A stretch of DNA of 64,000 nt, taken from the NCBI RefSeq assembly GCF_003668995.1, contig NZ_CP033068.1, positions 3,906,001-3,970,000 of the forward strand, written 5' to 3'. The DNA comes from Flavobacterium sp. 140616W15. Lineage in GTDB: Bacteria > Bacteroidota > Bacteroidia > Flavobacteriales > Flavobacteriaceae. Under the pieces are notes generated by a model, which did no database searches, had not been told where the DNA came from, and saw only the letters and a list, made by a program, of their open reading frames with translations. Both the position numbers and the translations under genes were made by a program. Positions 35,693 through 44,449 of the stretch are shown in pieces. How positions within the stretch are numbered: position 1 is the stretch's first letter; every line of letters begins with the position of its first letter.

Positions 35693-37051
35693 TTAGTCTA
35701 AAATTTTATAGATTTTATCCGACAATCTAATTCTAAAGGGAACTTCAAAAGTAACTCTATCTCCTTTTTTAGCAGTAGTATTTACAGTGTCGTTAACCAT
35801 CATTTTTTCTAAAACCAATTCTTGGTTACCTGTAGTTGGTCCAGAGATTAAGATGGTGTCACCAGTGTTTAACTCTTGATTTTCGATAGTAAAAAGACCA
35901 ACTTGTGCTTTTACATAGTAATGTTCAGCTTTACCAAGAAGTACTTTTTTTACTTTTATTTTCTGGCGAATATCTGCTGGTTTCTCAGCCGCTGCCAAAG
36001 CTGTATCCGGTAGTTCACCAGAATGTTTGAATTTTAAATTTTCTGATTTTCCTTTTCTAAACACTTTGTTCCCAACTTGTTTTCCAGTTCTCATTCTTAC
36101 CTGATCTACCAAAGGCATATGTATAACTTCAAGGCATTCTGTAGAACAGCAGTTTTCCATTGCCGATTTACATTCATCACATTGGATAAACAATAAATGA
36201 CATCCGTCATTCTCACAATTGGTATGATTGTCACAAGGTTTTCCACATTGATGACATTGTGAAATAATATCATCAGTGATTCTTTCGCCTAGACGATTAT
36301 CAAATACAAAGTTTTTACCAATGAACTTACTTTCTAAACCTTCTTCTTCAAGTTGTTTTTTGTAATTAATGATTCCACCTTCTAGTTGATATACATTCTT
36401 AAACCCTTGATGTTTAAAGTAAGCACTTGCTTTCTCACAACGAATTCCACCTGTGCAGTACATTACCAAGTTTTTATCTTCTTTATGATTTTGAAGTTGC
36501 TCGTTAATTATCGGTAAACTTTCTCTAAAAGTTTCTACATCTGGAGTTATGGCACCTTTAAAATGACCAACTTCACTTTCATAGTGATTTCTAAAATCAA
36601 CTACAATTGTATTTGGATCTTCTAGGATATCGTTAAATTCTTTGGCCTTCAGGTGAACGCCTATATCTGTAACATCAAAAGTATCGTCGTTAAGACCGTC
36701 AGCAACAATTTTGTCACGTACTTTAATGGTTAATTTTAAAAAGGAGTGATCATCATGCTCAACAGCAATATTCAAGCGTAAGTCTTTCATGAAGTCATAG
36801 ACTTCTAAAGTTGCTCTAAAAGCTTCTAAATTTTCTTCCGGAATACTCATTTGAGCATTTATTCCTTCGTTGGCAACGTAGATTCGGCCTAAAGCATCGA
36901 GTGCGTTCCAGGCTAGAAATAAATCATCGCGAAATTTTTTGGGATCTTGAATTTTTGCATACGCATAGAAAGACAACGTAAGACGTTGTTTACCTGCATC
37001 ATCAATCATGATGGCTCTTTCTTCTGCGCTCAAAGTGTTATACAGTTGCAT
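35693..37051 (-). CDS. trhO: tRNA uridine-34 hydroxylase TrhO (rhodanese family) with U32-type C-terminal domain
   Basis: A 452-residue TrhO/YceA-type protein from the ATG at 37051; the frame stays open upstream through repeat sequence. It has an N-terminal acylphosphatase-like domain, a rhodanese domain with active-site C199 in VMYCTGGIRCEKAS, and a cysteine-rich zinc-type region (CHQCGKPCDNHTNC onward). About 85 residues at the end are absent from the TrhO proteins I know. That end aligns with the C-terminus of the neighbouring U32 protein at 46 of 85 positions by hand. TrhO oxidises U34 to ho5U. The extra domain suggests both enzymes recognise the same RNA. Confidence 0.88.
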   Translation of the reverse strand: MQLYNTLSAEERAIMIDDAGKQRLTLSFYAYAKIQDPKKFRDDLFLAWNALDALGRIYVANEGINAQMSIPEENLEAFRATLEVYDFMKDLRLNIAVEHDDHSFLKLTIKVRDKIVADGLNDDTFDVTDIGVHLKAKEFNDILEDPNTIVVDFRNHYESEVGHFKGAITPDVETFRESLPIINEQLQNHKEDKNLVMYCTGGIRCEKASAYFKHQGFKNVYQLEGGIINYKKQLEEEGLESKFIGKNFVFDNRLGERITDDIISQCHQCGKPCDNHTNCENDGCHLLFIQCDECKSAMENCCSTECLEVIHMPLVDQVRMRTGKQVGNKVFRKGKSENLKFKHSGELPDTALAAAEKPADIRQKIKVKKVLLGKAEHYYVKAQVGLFTIENQELNTGDTILISGPTTGNQELVLEKMMVNDTVNTTAKKGDRVTFEVPFRIRLSDKIYKILD

Positions 37052-37116
37052 GCTATAAACAGTTTTAAGTTGAGAAATATTTTGAGGTGCAAAGGTAAGG
37101 AAAAAGTTATGAAATT

Positions 37117-37295
37117 GCAAAGGCTCAGAGTTGCAAAGGTTCAAAGGCTTAATAAAGAGGCACTAAGGTTTCGAAAGATTGAAGGAGAAAGAACAAAGAC
37201 TGCAAACAAAAAAAGCACTAAATTAATAGTGCTTTTTTAAATCTTTGCTTCTTTTGAACCTCAGAATCTGAGCAACTCAGAACCTTAGGAGCTTA
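37117..37295. repeat. Word-repeat element around a terminator
   Basis: Left arm phrases GCAAAGGCTCAGAGTTGCAAAG and AGGTTCAAAGGC face right arm phrases CTTTGCTTCTTTTGAACCTCAG and GAGCAACTCAGAACCTTAGG, giving imperfect complementarity over the whole gap, with the terminator at its centre. It abuts the bacilliredoxin stop and overlaps the open but untranslated upstream part of the trhO frame. Confidence 0.6.
37208..37238 (-). terminator. Terminator of the bacilliredoxin gene
   Basis: AAAAAAGCACTA, short loop, TAGTGCTTTTTT: perfect 12-bp stem, 62 bp after the stop on the minus strand, at the centre of the word-repeat element. Confidence 0.88.
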
Positions 37296-37299
37296 AATA

Positions 37300-37710
37300 T
37301 TAACAGTGCTCGTTGAAAGCATCTTTTAAGTTTTCTGCAATTAATTCAGCTGGGCGACCTTCGATGTGGTGACGCTCAAGCATATGAACTAACTCTCCAT
37401 TTTTAAATAATGCCATACTTGGCGAAGATGGAGGAAAAGGGAACATATGTTGTCTAGCTGCATCAACAGCTTCTTTATCAACTCCTGCAAAAACTGTGAT
37501 TAAATGGTCCGGTTTTTTAGCACCTTCTAAGCTCATTTTTGCTCCTGGACGTGCGTTTCTTGCTGCACATCCACATACTGAATTTACAACTACTAGTGTT
37601 GTTCCTTCTGATTTGATTGCGTTATCAACTTCTGCTGCACTATGTAAATCTTGAAAACCTGCAGTTGTTAATTCAGCTTGCATTGGTTTTACCATTTCTT
37701 CTGGATACAT
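37300..37710 (-). CDS. BrxA/BrxB-family bacilliredoxin
   Basis: A 136-residue thioredoxin-fold protein of the YphP/YqiW family. The CGC motif (C46, C48) in [17 protein letters not shown] replaces the usual [36 protein letters not shown] is the family's C-terminal signature. In Bacillus these proteins remove bacillithiol from mixed disulfides. Whether this organism makes bacillithiol cannot be told from the window. Monocistronic. Confidence 0.92.
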   Translation of the reverse strand: MYPEEMVKPMQAELTTAGFQDLHSAAEVDNAIKSEGTTLVVVNSVCGCAARNARPGAKMSLEGAKKPDHLITVFAGVDKEAVDAARQHMFPFPPSSPSMALFKNGELVHMLERHHIEGRPAELIAENLKDAFNEHC

Positions 37711-37809
37711 ATTTTTATTTTTTTAGTTTAACTTTTTCGAATTGCAAAGTTACAAAGTTTAAAAACAAGAACTTTAATTCAGGTATAAAGTTTTGTTATA
37801 GTTTAATTC

Positions 37810-38607
37810 TTATTTGCTGAACTTTTTTTGATATGGATACGTTTCGTAAACGGTATTGTCCTCATTAATAGTGAATCCCTTTGCTGCATCTTCTCTTGCA
37901 AGCCCAACTAAGGCAACCACTTCTTCTTTTGGTTTTCCTAATTTCAGCCAACAAATTGCTTTATAATATTTTGCATCCGAAAATTGTGGGTAGATTTTTA
38001 ATGCTTTATCAAAAATTGCAATTGCTTCATCCCATTTTTGTAGTTCATATTTTGCTATCGCCTGATAAAAATATGCCGTAGGATGTTCTAATTGTTGTCT
38101 ATTTTTGTAAATGTCATTTACATAATCGTCAAAAACCTTTTCCGCTTTATCATATTCGTTTAATTGTAAATAGCAAAGTCCGATATAAAAACTATAGGTA
38201 TGATCCATTACATAACCATTTCCATAAAGTTTAATGCATTCTTCCAGATCTTTGATCGCTTCTTTATATGTTCTTGAAAAAATGCATTTTATAAAACCTC
38301 TATAGGGAAGCCATTCCTGTTTATTATATAAAACAGCCTTGTCTAAAAAAGACATTCCAACCTCGTACTTTTTGCATTTAAAATACGGCATTGCTTTTTG
38401 TTGCCATAAATAAGCTATTGTGCTGTCTTTTTTTAAACCTTCATCGATACAGCTTTGCCATTCTTGCATTTGGAATGTATAATTGTATTTATAAGCACAA
38501 CTATCCAGAGATTGTTTAACAATAGCGTCTTGTGTCTTGTTTTTGGGAACTTGTGCAAATGTGAGAAAGGGAATTAAAAAGCTGCAACCTAAAATAATTT
38601 TTTTCAA
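37810..38607 (-). CDS. Secreted TPR-repeat protein
   Basis: A 265-residue exported protein with signal peptide MKKIILGCSFLIPFLTFAQ. The rest is tetratricopeptide repeats. The clearest are in YSFYIGLCYLQLNEYDKAE, AYFYQAIAKYELQKWDEAI and AKYYKAICWLKLGKPKEEV, each with the W/L-G/A-Y pattern of helix A and B. It is probably a periplasmic protein-protein adaptor. The partner is unknown. It lies 16 bp downstream of crtY on the same strand, perhaps only read-through. Confidence 0.82.
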   Translation of the reverse strand: MKKIILGCSFLIPFLTFAQVPKNKTQDAIVKQSLDSCAYKYNYTFQMQEWQSCIDEGLKKDSTIAYLWQQKAMPYFKCKKYEVGMSFLDKAVLYNKQEWLPYRGFIKCIFSRTYKEAIKDLEECIKLYGNGYVMDHTYSFYIGLCYLQLNEYDKAEKVFDDYVNDIYKNRQQLEHPTAYFYQAIAKYELQKWDEAIAIFDKALKIYPQFSDAKYYKAICWLKLGKPKEEVVALVGLAREDAAKGFTINEDNTVYETYPYQKKFSK

Positions 38608-38623
38608 TGGTTATCGTTTAGAG

Positions 38624-39799
38624 TTAGAATTTCTTTGAAAGAAAAATCACTCTAAATAACGCTTTTATAAATGGTATTTTAGGACACTTTAAAATAACTT
38701 TAACATCTTCAATAAAGTTAGTTTCTTCGTCTAAGAACTTAAAAATCAACACTGGGTTTCCTTTTTGAAACATATCTGAAAATATGTCACTTCCGAGCTC
38801 GTTATTTCTGTCGAGTATATCTAATAAGAGCAAGTCATAAAACCAGAACTTATCTTTTTTATGGAACGAGGACATTTTAATTGGTGTCGAAGGTTTAGTA
38901 TTTTGAGTTTCAAGAAACGCAACCAATTGTGTCGATTTTTTATCTGATTTCCTGAATGTGTACCCTGTACTCGCCTTTGTCCATCCACCTGCTGTACCAA
39001 TGTTCAGTACACGTTTAGTGTTTCTCTTCCAAAAGGGGTAACAGGTCATCGGAATACTTCCTTTTTCTTTCTCAACTATCTCATAATCTTGAATGCCTAA
39101 ATTATGAATATAGCTTTTAATCTCCGATTCGTATTCCTGTTTTTCTAAAAGGGTATGCGAAAATAAGGTATATTCTACTAAAGCTTCTTTTTCTGATGTT
39201 GGCAAAACATACATGAACCGAGTGTTGTTTTTTTGTTCAACTGAAAAATCCATGAATGTAACTTGTTCCGGATTAAGAAGATCTTGTTTGCTTTTGATGA
39301 ACCACCCAATAAAGTGCTGCTGTAAAACAGGATATTGTTGTTGGTTTTCGATTAATGCTTTGTTATAAATGCTATTTAAAAGTTGATTGCAAGTAAATGT
39401 ATTAGTCGAAGTCGCTACAAAAACATGTGTGTCAAGTTCATTAATATCAGTTACTTTGTCGTTAAGAAAGGTAACATTCTTTTGTTCCTTGATAAATTCA
39501 AAAACAAAATTATAAAAGTCTAAACTACGAATTTGATTGTATTGATAAGGACTTAAACCTAAATTTCTTTTAAAGCTTTCATTGGCAAATAATGCGGTAT
39601 CCCATTTTTTTGAAATGACACTTTCCCAAATTGAGGACTCTTTTTGCCAAAAACACCAAGTCCGGTCATTGGTTTTTTTTAAATCCTCATCAATTAATAA
39701 AATAGTTTTTCCAATAAACTTCTCAGATAGCACCATCTTATAAACTGTCATCATTGCTGATAAACCAGTTCCTGTAAAAATGTAATCGAAATGCTTCAT
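38624..39799 (-). CDS. crtY: Lycopene beta-cyclase
   Basis: A 391-residue flavoprotein of the CrtY family that forms the beta-ionone rings of carotene from lycopene. The N-terminus YIFTGTGLSAMMTVYKM is the dinucleotide-binding fold, followed by LLIDEDLKKTNDRTWCFW, a hallmark of CrtY. Later NIGTAGGWTKASTGYTF matches the conserved C-terminal block. In Flavobacterium this leads to zeaxanthin-type yellow pigment. The other crt genes are not in the window, so the pathway is split. Confidence 0.9.
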   Translation of the reverse strand: MKHFDYIFTGTGLSAMMTVYKMVLSEKFIGKTILLIDEDLKKTNDRTWCFWQKESSIWESVISKKWDTALFANESFKRNLGLSPYQYNQIRSLDFYNFVFEFIKEQKNVTFLNDKVTDINELDTHVFVATSTNTFTCNQLLNSIYNKALIENQQQYPVLQQHFIGWFIKSKQDLLNPEQVTFMDFSVEQKNNTRFMYVLPTSEKEALVEYTLFSHTLLEKQEYESEIKSYIHNLGIQDYEIVEKEKGSIPMTCYPFWKRNTKRVLNIGTAGGWTKASTGYTFRKSDKKSTQLVAFLETQNTKPSTPIKMSSFHKKDKFWFYDLLLLDILDRNNELGSDIFSDMFQKGNPVLIFKFLDEETNFIEDVKVILKCPKIPFIKALFRVIFLSKKF

Positions 39800-39821
39800 G
39801 TTTTGGTAGTACTATTTTTAT

Positions 39822-39829
39822 CAAAAATA
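39822..39829 (-). promoter_or_regulatory. Candidate -7 element for crtY
   Basis: Read on the minus strand as TATTTTTG, a TAnnTTTG match 22 bp before the crtY ATG. A TTG equivalent lies about 26 bp further out, slightly beyond the usual spacing. Confidence 0.4.
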
Positions 39830-39941
39830 GGTAATTTTAATTCGTTGCGTTTATTCAATAATTTTTTTTATAACCATATAAGTAAAAACAAGTTTAAGGG
39901 CTTTATTTTAATGAAGTTATATGACTTACATGGTTGATTTT

Positions 39942-40406
39942 TTATTCTTTCAACTTTGCTAATATTACTTCAAAGTCTTTTGCATTGCGATAGTTTGTGT
40001 CTTGGAATATGATTTCATTTTCGGGATTTAAAGCACAAATGATTGGGTAAGCTAGTTGATTGTTAACGGTGCCTAACTGAATCGCTAATTCGTTAACTCC
40101 GCTTGAGTTTCCGTTTGATTTATAATTGAATTTTTGATTATTGAAACGGATTGTTCTTTTTTCTTCTGCATGTAAATCAATAAAATAGAATTCGGAGTTG
40201 AGTTGAGCTATTATAGTTTTGTTTTTAAAAGTTGAGTTTTTCATCGCCTGACAATATTTGCACCAATCGGTGTGGATAAAAACAATAACTTTCCGTTTTT
40301 GAATTTGCTGTAAACTGTCTATTTGTTCAAACGAATAGGAACGTAGTTGAGCAAATCCATTGGAGTTAATCCCTATCAAGAAAATAATTAGAATTAGCTT
40401 TTTCAT
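39942..40406 (-). CDS. Exported thioredoxin-fold protein
   Basis: A 154-residue protein with a signal peptide (MKKLILIIFLIGINSNGFAQ) and a periplasmic thioredoxin-like domain whose active site is DWCKYCQAMK (C49, C52). The STFKNKTIIAQLNSEFYFIDLHAEEK stretch is typical of the thioredoxin_7/DUF255-like group. It lies 132 bp downstream of the TonB receptor on the same strand, so it may help the receptor system handle thiols or a metal, but the pairing is inference. Confidence 0.83.
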   Translation of the reverse strand: MKKLILIIFLIGINSNGFAQLRSYSFEQIDSLQQIQKRKVIVFIHTDWCKYCQAMKNSTFKNKTIIAQLNSEFYFIDLHAEEKRTIRFNNQKFNYKSNGNSSGVNELAIQLGTVNNQLAYPIICALNPENEIIFQDTNYRNAKDFEVILAKLKE

Positions 40407-40440
40407 TTGTTTTTGTTTTGTTTTTTGTCAGCGATAATTT

Positions 40441-40525
40441 AACCGCAAAGGGCACAGTCCCTATAACTATCGGGATACGCGAAGTACACAATGGTTTGAA
40501 ATTCTTTTAATTTTTATAATCTGTG
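40441..40525. repeat. AACCGCAAAG-family repeat, second copy
   Basis: Begins AACCGCAAAGGGCAC and ends in AATCTGTGGC, both phrases shared with the 28321-28488 element (there AACCGCAAAGGGCGC and GCCACAGATT). The middle differs. It lies between the TonB receptor stop and the thioredoxin-like gene. Confidence 0.6.
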
Positions 40526-40538
40526 GCATAAATTATTT

Positions 40539-42815
40539 TCACCTCAGGTTATAGCGTAATCCAAAGAAACTGCGTATTCCTTGATTTGGAGCATAAACAT
40601 ATGTTGTGTCGAATGTCATTCCGTATGGGTTACTTGGAGTTGCAAGTACTTTTCCGTTTGCATCGTAGTCAACATTTTTATCAAAAGGATCGTTTGTTCT
40701 GGAAATCAAGAATGGATTGTTTCGTTTTGGAGTAAAGTTAAGTAGGTTTTTAATTCCTGCATACAACTCAAAATTTTTCCAACCTGTGTAGGTAAACTGA
40801 ATATTTTGCAAACTATACCATGGCGAGTTTGGGTCTCTAGGATCGTTATCGCCTAATAAAGGTAATTTCATTGAGCTGTATAAATTTCCGGTATAATCAA
40901 TTCCTAAATCAATTGGATTGATTTTATACGAAACACTCCAAGTTGCTGTAAATTTTTCTGTTAAATATGGTCTTTCACGGACTCCGTTTTCAATATTTGT
41001 AACATCCATGATCGTTGCGCCAGCAATTAACTTTAATCCGTTATTGAAGTTTACGTCAATGTTTGTGCTGATTCCCTGACTTACAGCGTGCCCATCAATG
41101 TTGTCATAAATGATTTTGTTTGGGTCTGTATCGTAATCCGCAATTATTTTATTGCTAAATCGAGTATGAAAAGCAGTCGTTTCGATACCAATAAATGTAC
41201 CACTGTTAAAGTATATTTTCTTGATGTAGTTTATATTGGCATTGATTGATTTTTCAGGATTTAGATTATTAGCAATAACTACTTCTCTTGAACCAGTTAG
41301 AGCGGCATGGTCTTCTGTAAATAAATTCACTACTCGATATCCGGTTCCAGCATTAAAACGAAGGATATTATTGTCATTGAATTTTAATTTATAGGCAAAT
41401 CTAGGTGTTACAATGTTCCCGTGGATAGAGTTATAATCGTATCGAAGTCCTAGGAGTATTTTGTGTTTTTCTGTAAATGTTATTTCATCTTGCAAAAATA
41501 TACCAGGCAACCATGTTTTGTCTGGATTGTTTTTTCCTTGCACTTGTGTAGAAGTTGTATTGTCGTCATAATAAGTGTAACGTGACGCTATTCCTGCTAG
41601 CAAATCGTTATTTTTAATTTTCTTATCCCAAGTAAGTTGAGCAAAACCTATTTTTTGGTTGGCAATATAAGAGGTAGTTCCGTAGCGACTGTCCTGATAG
41701 TGTACATTACCTGAGAATGAGAATATCAGTTTTTCATCAGTCGGTAATTGATAGCTTCCTATAAGTTCGGCACGTTTGGTATAAACGCTTTCTCCATAAA
41801 TTTCATCACCACCTCTGTATTTTTTCTCCCAGCGCAAATCGCCACCCCAGCGATCTTCATACATGCCACGCCCTGCAATAGTGAAGATTCTATTTTCTTT
41901 TCTTTTAAAAGTCCATTTTTGAAATACTGATACGCGATCCTGAAGCGTGACATCTGTGAAGCCATCATTATCATTGTCGATTCTTTGGTTGTAATTAAAA
42001 TAATTAACTCCCAGTAAAGCTGTTGCATTTTTTCCAGCATTGAATTTTACTCCTAAATCTACATTTGTTTCCAGCCAACTCGTTGTAAAAACATCAGCAG
42101 AAAAAACGGGTGCATTGTCTGCACTTTTTGTTATGATGTTAATTAAACCTCCAACAGCCTCACTTCCGTATAAAGATGATGCTGGGCCTTTCACAATTTC
42201 TATCCTTTCAACCAGTGAATTCGGAATTCCTGATAATCCATAAACGGTTGATAAACTGCTCACAATTGGCATTCCATCAATCATTACTGCAGTATAAGGA
42301 CCTTCGAGACCATTTATATGAATGTCTCCAGTGTTACAAACACCACAATTAAGCTGAGGACGGACTCCATTTACATTTTGCAAAGCTTCATAAATATTAG
42401 CTGTTGGGTTTTTCTTAAAAAATACTGGTGTGTAAACTTCTACAGGAACAGCACTTTCTAGCCTTTTTATCGCCTTTAATGTACCTGAAATTACTACTTC
42501 GTTTAGCTCGTTTTCATCGCTAGATAATTCAAAATCTAAAGTCAATGTTTGATTTTCTTTTGTAGAAATGCTTTTTGTTAAAGTTTGTAATCCAAGGGAT
42601 GAAATTTGAATTTTATAATTGCCTTGAGGAACATTTTCTAATTTGTAATATCCTAAACTATCGGTTTGGGTTTTGTAATTAGTTTTTAATAATTGAACAT
42701 TCGCTTGTAGGTTCTCTTGATTTTCAATAGTTACTCTACCAGAAATTGTAGCTGTATTTTGTGAAAATGAGATCTGAAGTACCGAAAACAGCGCTATTGT
42801 AAATAAATATTTCAT
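40539..42815 (-). CDS. TonB-dependent outer-membrane receptor, probably for a metal
   Basis: A 758-residue receptor: signal peptide, a carboxypeptidase-regulatory-like domain (about 22-100), a plug (about 105-235) with VYGLSGIPNSLVERIEIVKGPASSLYGSEAVGGLINI split over two blocks, and a beta-barrel ending in RSFFGLRYNLR. The plug carries an unusual cysteine pair in LNCGVCNTGDIHI (C157, C160). The substrate is not encoded in the sequence. The neighbourhood (MerC, Fur-family regulator, CXXC proteins) points to a metal ion or complex. Confidence 0.9.
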   Translation of the reverse strand: MKYLFTIALFSVLQISFSQNTATISGRVTIENQENLQANVQLLKTNYKTQTDSLGYYKLENVPQGNYKIQISSLGLQTLTKSISTKENQTLTLDFELSSDENELNEVVISGTLKAIKRLESAVPVEVYTPVFFKKNPTANIYEALQNVNGVRPQLNCGVCNTGDIHINGLEGPYTAVMIDGMPIVSSLSTVYGLSGIPNSLVERIEIVKGPASSLYGSEAVGGLINIITKSADNAPVFSADVFTTSWLETNVDLGVKFNAGKNATALLGVNYFNYNQRIDNDNDGFTDVTLQDRVSVFQKWTFKRKENRIFTIAGRGMYEDRWGGDLRWEKKYRGGDEIYGESVYTKRAELIGSYQLPTDEKLIFSFSGNVHYQDSRYGTTSYIANQKIGFAQLTWDKKIKNNDLLAGIASRYTYYDDNTTSTQVQGKNNPDKTWLPGIFLQDEITFTEKHKILLGLRYDYNSIHGNIVTPRFAYKLKFNDNNILRFNAGTGYRVVNLFTEDHAALTGSREVVIANNLNPEKSINANINYIKKIYFNSGTFIGIETTAFHTRFSNKIIADYDTDPNKIIYDNIDGHAVSQGISTNIDVNFNNGLKLIAGATIMDVTNIENGVRERPYLTEKFTATWSVSYKINPIDLGIDYTGNLYSSMKLPLLGDNDPRDPNSPWYSLQNIQFTYTGWKNFELYAGIKNLLNFTPKRNNPFLISRTNDPFDKNVDYDANGKVLATPSNPYGMTFDTTYVYAPNQGIRSFFGLRYNLR

Positions 42816-42837
42816 TTTATATAAATTATATTTTAGA

Positions 42838-42845
42838 CAAATCTA
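42838..42845 (-). promoter_or_regulatory. Candidate -7 element for the TonB receptor
   Basis: Minus-strand TAGATTTG (TAnnTTTG), 22 bp before the receptor ATG. A TTTG lies 14 bp further upstream on that strand (42860-42863), a little closer than usual. Confidence 0.4.
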
Positions 42846-42897
42846 AAAATTATATTCGACAAATAAAATTCTTACGCAGTTAAATATCATTCTTCAA

Positions 42898-42932
42898 TTA
42901 AAAAGCGGTTTATTACGAACAATGAACCGCTT
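42898..42932 (-). terminator. Terminator of the FAD-dependent reductase gene
   Basis: On the minus strand AAGCGGTT, 14-base loop, AACCGCTT then T-rich, 67 bp after the reductase stop. This separates the reductase from the TonB receptor gene. Confidence 0.75.
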
Positions 42933-42998
42933 ACATTTAATTGAAAACAAATCTATCTATAGCTAATAAATAATGGCATTAATAAAATTGTATTTCAA

Positions 42999-43910
42999 CT
43001 AAGTGAAATCTTCCTCTATAAGTTCCTTGTTTATTATAGCACCAGCTACAGACCCAGAAGAAACAGCCAGAGCTAGTGATCGTCCAACGGTACAATTGTC
43101 ACCTGCTGCATAAATCCCGTTGATAGTTGTTTTCTGAAAAGAATCAACTTTTATAAGTCCTTGATCTGTTATTTCGCAACCTAATTCTTGTAGCACATAG
43201 GAGTGCTGTTCAAAAGGAGGTTTTGCATAAAGTGCTTTAATAGCTGTTTTTGTTCCGTTTTTAAAAACAATATTTATTATTTTTCCATCATTGTGCTGAA
43301 AGTAATCTATTTGATCTTCTACAATGGTAATATTGTTTCTTTCAAGTATATCGTTTTGCTCTTTGGTTAGTGATGTTTCACCATTCGTAAAAACGCTTAG
43401 GTCTTTTGTCCAATTGGAAATCATTTTTGTAAATTCAAAACCAATGGCTCCGTTTGCAATAATGCCAGTTCTTTCATTTTTTACCTCATATCCGTGGCAA
43501 TATGGGCAATGTAATACTGAAATTCCCCAGCATTCTGCAAACCCATTTATTTGTGGAAATAGATCTTTTAAGCCAGTTGCAAAAAGTAGTTTCCTACCAG
43601 TAAATGTTTCTCCTTTTTCTGTTTTTATCTCAAAATTAGTTTCTCCTTTTAGAGCTTTGCTAACTTTGTCTTCTAAAAAAGTCACAGTTGGATATTTTAA
43701 GACTTGTTTTTTTGCCCTAGTATTTATATCCGAGGGTTTTTTTCCGTCGTGAGTTATGAAATTGTGTGAATATGGGGTTTGTTGGTTGCAAGGCTTACCG
43801 CTATCAATGATTAACACTTTTCGCAACGAACGTCCTAAAGCCATTGCTGCTGAAAAGCCTGCATAACTACCACCAATTATTATAACATCATATTTGTTGC
43901 TATTTATCAT
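42999..43910 (-). CDS. NAD(P)/FAD-dependent thioredoxin-reductase-like protein
   Basis: A 303-residue two-dinucleotide-binding-domain flavoprotein. The FAD-binding motif is IIIGGSYAGFSAAMAL at 10-25. The redox pair is HCPYCHGYE (C135, C138), the CPYC variant seen in thioredoxin-reductase-like proteins of uncertain substrate. The C-terminal FAD block is GIYAAGDNCTVGRSLALAVSSG. It is 128 bp downstream of merC. Its partner could be the exported thioredoxin-like protein only if electrons cross the membrane, so a cytosolic thiol partner is more likely. Confidence 0.87.
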   Translation of the reverse strand: MINSNKYDVIIIGGSYAGFSAAMALGRSLRKVLIIDSGKPCNQQTPYSHNFITHDGKKPSDINTRAKKQVLKYPTVTFLEDKVSKALKGETNFEIKTEKGETFTGRKLLFATGLKDLFPQINGFAECWGISVLHCPYCHGYEVKNERTGIIANGAIGFEFTKMISNWTKDLSVFTNGETSLTKEQNDILERNNITIVEDQIDYFQHNDGKIINIVFKNGTKTAIKALYAKPPFEQHSYVLQELGCEITDQGLIKVDSFQKTTINGIYAAGDNCTVGRSLALAVSSGSVAGAIINKELIEEDFT

Positions 43911-44038
43911 TATTTTATATTTTAGAATTGCGAAATATTTCTAGGTTTAGGGAATGGGTTTGTGTTTAAAAGCTACCTTTTTAGATAATCAGTAACATTA
44001 TTTTGGGCACAAAGATTATTTTAATTTGCTGCAGTATT

Positions 44039-44389
44039 TTATTCTTGTTTTTTATGACCTAGGTAATTTATAAAATGACCAACTATCATCCCAATTCCCC
44101 CAATAAAGATTAGGTAGGTGTGAACATCTAATATAATTTCTATAATTATACTTATGAAAATTAGTGTTATTGATAAAACCAGAATACTACTAACAAGTAG
44201 AGTCGCTTTTTTTACTATTTTTATAACTGCAAAAAAACCGATGGATGCAAAAAGTAAATCGATTGTAGGATTATGGGTTATGCCAAGTGGAAGTATTGTT
44301 AATATAGGAAACACTAAACAATGTACGAGGCATATCGTTGCGCTTGAAATCCCTAAAAAGTCCCAATTAAAAGTTGTTTTTGTCTTCAT
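44039..44389 (-). CDS. MerC-domain membrane protein
   Basis: A 116-residue protein with about four membrane helices and the MerC signature SSATICLVHCLVFPIL near residues 15-30, whose cysteine-histidine-cysteine arrangement can hold a soft or borderline metal. There is no MerA or MerR here, so mercury resistance is unlikely. In Bacteroidetes such genes often sit beside a Fur-family regulator and a TonB receptor. It diverges from that regulator, and its promoter overlaps the two palindromes described at 44409-44458. Confidence 0.87.
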   Translation of the reverse strand: MKTKTTFNWDFLGISSATICLVHCLVFPILTILPLGITHNPTIDLLFASIGFFAVIKIVKKATLLVSSILVLSITLIFISIIIEIILDVHTYLIFIGGIGMIVGHFINYLGHKKQE

Positions 44390-44408
44390 ATTGTGTATAT
44401 TAGCTTAA

Positions 44409-44423
44409 TGCAATTATGTTGCA
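44409..44423. promoter_or_regulatory. Palindromic operator, copy 1 (TGCAA-N5-TTGCA)
   Basis: TGCAATTATGTTGCA, with arms TGCAA/TTGCA around a 5-bp centre. It lies between merC and the Fur-family gene, with its centre 36 bp from the second copy. Probably bound by the adjacent Fur-type regulator. Confidence 0.6.
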
Positions 44424-44449
44424 AATATAGAAAATTATTTCAAATGCAA
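44422..44449 (-). promoter_or_regulatory. merC promoter
   Basis: On the minus strand: TTG (44447-44449), 17 bp, then TATATTTG (44422-44429). This is a full match to the Bacteroidetes -33/-7 consensus. The -33 triplet falls inside operator copy 2 and the -7 box touches operator copy 1, so binding at either would block polymerase. Confidence 0.65.

Noticed and set aside
44039..44389. Mercury-resistance operon
   Set aside because: Only MerC is present, without MerR, MerT, MerP or MerA. The flavoprotein nearby has thioredoxin-reductase rather than MerA features.
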